A stretch of 6,499 nt of DNA from Candidatus Bathyarchaeota archaeon (GTDB taxonomy: Archaea; Thermoproteota; Bathyarchaeia; 40CM-2-53-6): NCBI GenBank assembly GCA_005888675.1, contig VBBA01000110.1:1-6499 (forward strand), given 5' to 3'. A program made the translations under genes and the position numbers. The notes beneath the pieces are model-generated. The model searched no databases. It saw only the letters and a list, made by a program, of their open reading frames with translations, and was not told where the DNA came from. Each line of letters starts with the position of its first letter. Position 1 is the first letter of the stretch. This document shows positions 1-6,000 of this stretch, piece after piece.

Positions 1-3000
1 GAATTGCCGACCGCGTTCGGAAGTAACGGTGGCACCGTGCTCGGAGTGGAGGTCATGTTAAAGTCGACGAAGGTGAAGGTGGCACTGGCTGCGTGCGAAG
101 ATGTGCCAGGCGAGCCTGTTGCGGTCATTGGCACGTTGAAGGTTCCAGCTTTCGAGGACGTGCAGCTTAATGGAATACTGTTTGTAGCATTAGCGGCCAA
201 TTGTCCACCTGTGTTTGTCGGATTACATGAAAGGCCAGTTGGGGGTGAAATTCGGACGGAGATCGAACCATTGAAGGAAGAACTTGCAAGAGTAATTGTG
301 GAAGTTGGTGAGGAGCCTGCTTGAGCTGCGGCCGGAGAGGTTGCTGAAATGCTGAAGTCGCCGACATGCAGTGTCACATTGAACGAGTGAGCGATACTGC
401 CGAGAGAGCTAACTCCAGTGATCGTTGCGAGATACGTTCCGGGTGTCGAAGAGCTGAGAGAACAACTCGTGGTGACGGTATTGTTCGATGTAAGGCCTAC
501 AGGAGAAGAGGGACATGTTATGGATAGACCGTTGGAAGAAATGAATGTCGACGAGACCTTTACAGAGTCGTCAAAACTCATACTCTTCAGACTGACTGGA
601 ATTACAGACCCAGAGGCGCCTGAGTTGAAACTGATCGAGGGCTTCGGGGTCGAGATAATGTAATCTCCAACTTGGACAATCGTGCTAGATAAGTGAGACG
701 ACGTGCCGGGCGATCCGACGCCTCGCAAGGTGACATTGTAGCTTCCCGGGGTACCGGAACTCAACCCGCAGGAAAACTGAATCGTCAAATTTTCCAGTAA
801 CGAAACCTTGGCCGGGCAATTTACGGTCAAGCCCGTAGATGGACTTGTCGAGGTACTGATTGTTACGTCTCCGACAAAATTGTTGAGGCTACTTACAGTC
901 ACCGTTATCACGGCACTGGTTGACCCCGGAGCCAGGCTTACTCGACTAGTGCTCGAGTATGCAAAGTCGCCGACATGGATCAATGCTGTAGCAGAATGGT
1001 TTGCACTTCCCGTCAATGCTACGCCAGTAATTGTCAAAGCATAGGTTCCAGGAGAGGAAGAGTTCAGAGAACAGGTCAAGGTGACTGCAGAGTTAGGTGG
1101 GAGAAGGGCTTGGTTCGTTGGGCATGTAATTGTCAGCCCGCTGGCAGCCGAGGTGTTGATAGTTACGTTTCCTGAGAAATTGAACATGCTGGTTAGGACA
1201 ATGTTAACGGGCACATTGGTTTGACCGATGTTGAAGTTCACACGCAGCGGCAATGAGATACTGAAGTCTCCTACCGAGACCGAGGCGGTAGCAGAATGAG
1301 ATGTGCCTCCTAGCGATGCCACGCCCGTGATGGTTACTGCATAAGTTCCCGGTGAGGTGGAACTTACGAAACAGAGCACATTGATTGTCTGGTTTGCATT
1401 GACCGTCAGAGCGGTAGTTGGACATTGTACGCTTAAGCCACTTGGTTGTGCGCTACTTTGAAGTGTAATCGTGCCATTGAAGTTGATGCTTGTAATTGTA
1501 ACATTGACCGATTGATCGGTCTGACCGACGTTCAGATTTGCATTGAAAGCACTGATGGTGAAGTTGCCTACACTGACAGATATGGTTGCGGCACTAGTTG
1601 CGGTACCTGGCGAACCCGCTCCTGTGGTCGTGACGCCATATGTCCCGATCGAGGTTGAGCTTAGGCCACATGATGCTATTGTGGAAGCATTTGGTGAGAG
1701 AGAAACTTGGCCTGGACAAGTGACCGTAAGCCCGGAAACAGGTTTGACCGCAGACGATAAGGCAACAGTGCCGGAGAAGTTGTTTACACTGGTGACGGTT
1801 AAGGGGAGAGAGGAACTCCCTACGCTGAAACTGGACGAAGTTGGTGCCGTAATCTGCGGGGCTCCAACATGGACTGTCATGAAAGCCGAATGAGCTGCGC
1901 TTCCGGGCGAGCCAGAACTTGCAATTGTCAGAGCGTAGGTTCCTGGAGTCGAGGAACCAAGAGCGCAGGAAGCTACTACGGTCCCGTTCTCAGCAAGAAC
2001 ACCCCCCGAGCAGCTGACTGACAAACCGTTGCTTGGAGTGACCGTTGGAGCAAGACTCACTGTTCCTGCGAAATTATTCTTGCTTGTCAAGGTCGCCTGG
2101 GTAAACGCTGCTGTTACTCCGGAGTTGATATTGGTCGAGGACTGGACAGAGATAGAAAAGTCGCCGACGTGGACCGTTGCTCCGGCGGCATGAAACGCGG
2201 TGCCTGGAGACCCATTTGCCGAGATAGTAGTGGGGTACATGTTGACTGTTGTTGAACTTAGGGAGCAAAGTGCGGAAGAGGTACCGTTAGGTGCAAGGGC
2301 CACTGAAGTAGTTGGACAATTGATTGTCAACCCGGAGGGCGTCGAGGAAGCAATCAATGAGACGCCGCCCGCGAAATTGAAATTACTGGATAGGGTGACG
2401 TTCAGAGAAATGCCTGTCTGCCCGACATTGAAGTTTTTACTGCCAACATTGATTGTGAAGTCACCGACGTGGACAGTTCCACTTGCAGTGTGTGAGGCAC
2501 TGCCAGGAGAAGCCGCACCAGTTACAAAGGCAACATAGGTACCCGCTTTTGTCGAGGCCAACGAGCACTGCGAACTGGCAGTATTATTCCCGGAGACGCT
2601 GATCCCGGGACCGGAACAGTTCACTGCTAAGCCTCCAGTGGGCGAGGCGCTTCCTGCAAGACCGACTGTTCCTGTGAAATTGTAAGTGCCGGTTACTGTA
2701 ATGCTTACAGATTGCCCGGTCTGACCACTGTTAATGTCAACTGTTAGCACACTTATTGTAAAGTCACCAACGTGAACGGTAACAATGGATGCGTGTGACG
2801 AAGTGCCTGGAGATCCTCTGCCGGTAATTGTCGAGGAGTACGTGCGAGCTTGGGCAGAGGTCAAAGTACAGGGAGTCGTTGCAGTAACATTTGCAGCCAG
2901 ACTAACAGGTGGTGCTGGACAAGTAACTGTAAGCCCTGTGTTGGGGACTTCGACGTGTGAAAATGAGACGGTCCCGGCAAAATTATTCAGGCTAGTCAAG

Positions 3001-6000
3001 GACACTGACAGTGTGGCTGAAGCGCCACTGTTGAAATCCATCCGATTAACGAATGAGACGGTGAAATCTCCAACGTGGACCGTAGAGGTTACAGTGTGAG
3101 ATTGAGTCCCCGGGGATCCGTTGCCGGTAAACGAGGCGGCATAGGTGCCTTCAGTCGAACTGGAAAGACCACATGAGGTATTTCCAGTAGCATTAGCGTT
3201 CAGAGTAATTGTTGGTGTGTTGCAACTTATTGTCAAGATGCCTGGAGCAGATGTTGATGAACTGAAAGTTACGGTCCCAGTGAAGTCAAAGTTGCTTGTT
3301 ACCGAGAGGGTAACAGAGATGCCAGACGCTCCAAGGTTGAAACTAGTTGGACTAAGTGGGGTTATTGTGAATCCGCCGACATGGACCACTGCCGAGCCGG
3401 TGTGACTCGCTGTGCCAGGTGATGCTGTCCCCGAGATATTCACTGCATACCGTCCAATGAGGGTCGAGTTCAGGCCGCACGAAGCAGTGTTCGTAGAATT
3501 ATCAGACACACTAATTGATGAAGCGGGACAATTTACAGTCAAACCGGTGATCGGGCTGGATGTGATCGTGACCGAGCCAACGAAGTCGAAGGTACTGTTC
3601 AACGAAACCGTGACTACGGCGCCAGAGGCACCACTGTTGAAGTTCGTCCGGGGTCGAACAGCGAGGTCAAACCCGCCTACATGGATAATGGAGGATGTCC
3701 GATGAGTTGCAGCGCCAGGAGAACCAGATCCTGTCACAGTAACAACGTAGACGCCGGGAGAAGTTGAGTTCAGATCACAGGATCCTATGGCGGTCCCGTT
3801 GGCAGACAAACCCACCGATGCCTGGCAAGAGACAATCAAACCGGTCGTGGGACTAGTACTAGAAACGAGGGAGACAGAGCCGCTGAAACTGAAGGTACTA
3901 TTCAGAGAGAGGGAGATTGTTGCACCCGAAGAGCCGGAATTGAAATTCACTCTCCCAACAGCGACAATCGTGAAATCACCAACACGGACCGTTACAGAAG
4001 CCTGATGGGACGCAGTGCCAGGAGAGCCCGAGCCGGTAATCGTAACCGTGTAAGATCCGGGGCTCGAGGAGCTCACATTACACGAGGTGTTCGCGGTTGT
4101 ATTGTTTAGACTAACCGGGCTAGATGGACATGTGATCGTCACTGCGGTGGGAGGATTGAACGGAGTCAGGGTGACGCTACCCGCGAAATTGCTAATGCTA
4201 GCAAGCGAGATCGAGAACGAAGAGGAACTGCCCGAGTTGAAGCTCACTGGGCCCGTAACCGTGATGGTAAAGTCGCCGACGTTCACGGTCGATGAAGCAG
4301 AATGCAACGCCGTCCCGGGCGATCCGGAACCCGAAAGGGTAACGACGAATGTTCCACGCACTCCTGAACTAAGATTGCATCTAGCACTCGCAGTGCCGTT
4401 CATTGTCAGGCTAACGAGAGCCGTGGGACAAGCCACACCCAATCCGGATGATGGACTGACCGTTGATGTGACATTGATGCCTCCTGCAAAATTGTTAGTA
4501 CTGGATAGTAAGACGGAGATGAAGGCCCCAGCTGCCCCGGAGTTGAAATTGACAGGACTCGACACAATTACCGTAAAGTCGCCGACGTGAATTAGTGCGG
4601 AAGCGGAATGGAATGTTGCACTAACATTGCCCGTGAAGGATACAGTGTAAGTGCCAGTTACCGTCGATCTAAGCGTGCAGGTCGTATTAGTAGTCGCGTT
4701 AGCTGACAGCGTTGCAGATGTGGGACACGTTACTGTCAAGCCTGTACTCGGACTGGCTGAAGCAGTGAGTGTCACACTTCCGACAAAATTATTGATACTG
4801 GTCAGGCCGACTACCGTGGTCCAAGACGCCCCCAGGTTCAAGCTCGCTGGAATTGACCCGATCGAGAAATCTGAAACCACGTACGTGACATTACCGAAAC
4901 GGGACAAAGCCCCGCTTGTGCCGGTTACAGTTACGACGTAGAGACCAGGAGATCCGCTACAGGAAAGTGTTGAAGTCGCCGTTGTTCCCAGCGAAACCCC
5001 TGTTGGACTTAGAGTGCACGATAGATTACCGGAAGAGGATACGGATGTCAGACTCACAGAGCCTGTGAAACCATTCTGGCTAGTGACAGTAACCGTGGAC
5101 GTACCCTTCGAGCCCGGAATTATCGTGACAATTCGTGGAGTGATTACAACATTGAAGCTTGAGACGCTTATCGTAACGGTAATGGAATGGGATAATGGAT
5201 CGTAACAAGTGCCTACACCTCCTTCGCATGGAGAGGGCAAGTAGGTCGTGCCGGTCAAGCTCAAGCTGTAAGAACCCGCGGGTGTAGAAGATGTCGTCAG
5301 AACAGTTACCGTGGAAGAACCAGTCCCGCCGGGAGTCAATGTGACGTTAACCGGATTGAAAGAGACGGATACGGTAGATGTTGCTGGTGAGATCGTTACT
5401 GACTGAACTACTGTTCCGTTGAGACCTAAACTACTCAAGTTCGTTGTAAAGGATCCTGATGACCCTGCTGTAAAGCTCAACGAAGTGATGGACGCGGTCA
5501 TCGTGAAGTCGGCCGTTACGTTGAGGGCCAAGGAAACGCGGTGGTTTATCGCTCTGCTCGTGCTGTTCAAAAGAACCGTGTAAAGAAATCTCGGCGTGGA
5601 GGCAGACGTCTGCACAGTGAGAGTCGTGGTGCCTGTTCCGTTAGCAACAAGGCTCACGCTGGACGGGCTGATGGATACACTAAGCCCGGACGCTCCAGGA
5701 CTAACTGATGCAGAGATTGAAGCGGTTCCGACAAAACCGTAAAGGCTTCCTAGACTGACAATCGATGTGCCCTGCTGGCCTGCAATGAGGCTCAAGGTCG
5801 ATGGGTCGTTGATGGTAAAGTCCTGAACTCGGAAATTCGCAGTGGCTGAGTGCTGCCATCCCGTTGCATTTCTAGCGACAACAGTGACGATATAACCTCC
5901 CGAGTTGGAACCGTTGCAAGTCAAAGTAGAATTTGCGGAAACGCCAAGACTAACGCTGGTTGGACTCAAGGAGCAAGCCAACCCAGTCTGGGAAACGCTG

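Larger units (their letters stand above)
66..4871 (-). repeat. Regular array of 16 Ig-like units (6-21) with one Cys pair each
   Basis: Sixteen consecutive units of 97-102 residues keep the same order of elements. Each has exactly two cysteines, 15-21 residues apart and mostly 16 or 17. The first cysteine follows GLTV or similar and usually precedes Pro; the second precedes a Leu-x-Ser-like strand. The 15 internal junctions all contain Val-Gly (F codons at 4575, 4269, 3972, 3669, 3369, 3063, 2760, 2457, 2157, 1857, 1560, 1263, 963, 660 and 354), and ten of them have His before Val-Gly. Units differ clearly in sequence, so this is an old, diverged duplication array rather than a fresh DNA-level satellite. 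Length changes between units are only one to three residues in most cases, as expected if the fold is under constraint. Confidence 0.9.

Noticed and set aside
2002..2007. Run of six C as a possible phase-variation slippage tract
   Set aside because: It is short, is read in frame as glycine codons in unit 15, and the frame is intact on both sides.
2238..2240. Internal in-frame ATG codons on the minus strand (for example here, and at 54-56, 126-128, 558-560 and 5499-5501) as gene starts
   Set aside because: They lie inside repeat framework with the same frame open upstream to the window edge, so they are ordinary methionines.
4087..4590. Long plus-strand open frame (167 codons), and similar frames at 1543-1893, 2200-2538, 3145-3405 and 4651-4941
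   Set aside because: Their translations repeat KSPTWTV-like and PAKLL-like strings with the same roughly 300-base period, which are the antisense readings of the HVGDF linker and the NNFxG stretch. Many are cut by stops once per repeat, whereas the minus-strand frame is unbroken.
66..4871. Possible CRISPR array or DNA satellite, because of evenly spaced similar motifs such as gtcgccgacgtggac
   Set aside because: The period is about 300 bases with conservation at the protein level and divergence at the DNA level, and the sequence between motifs is coding and also related. It is a protein repeat.
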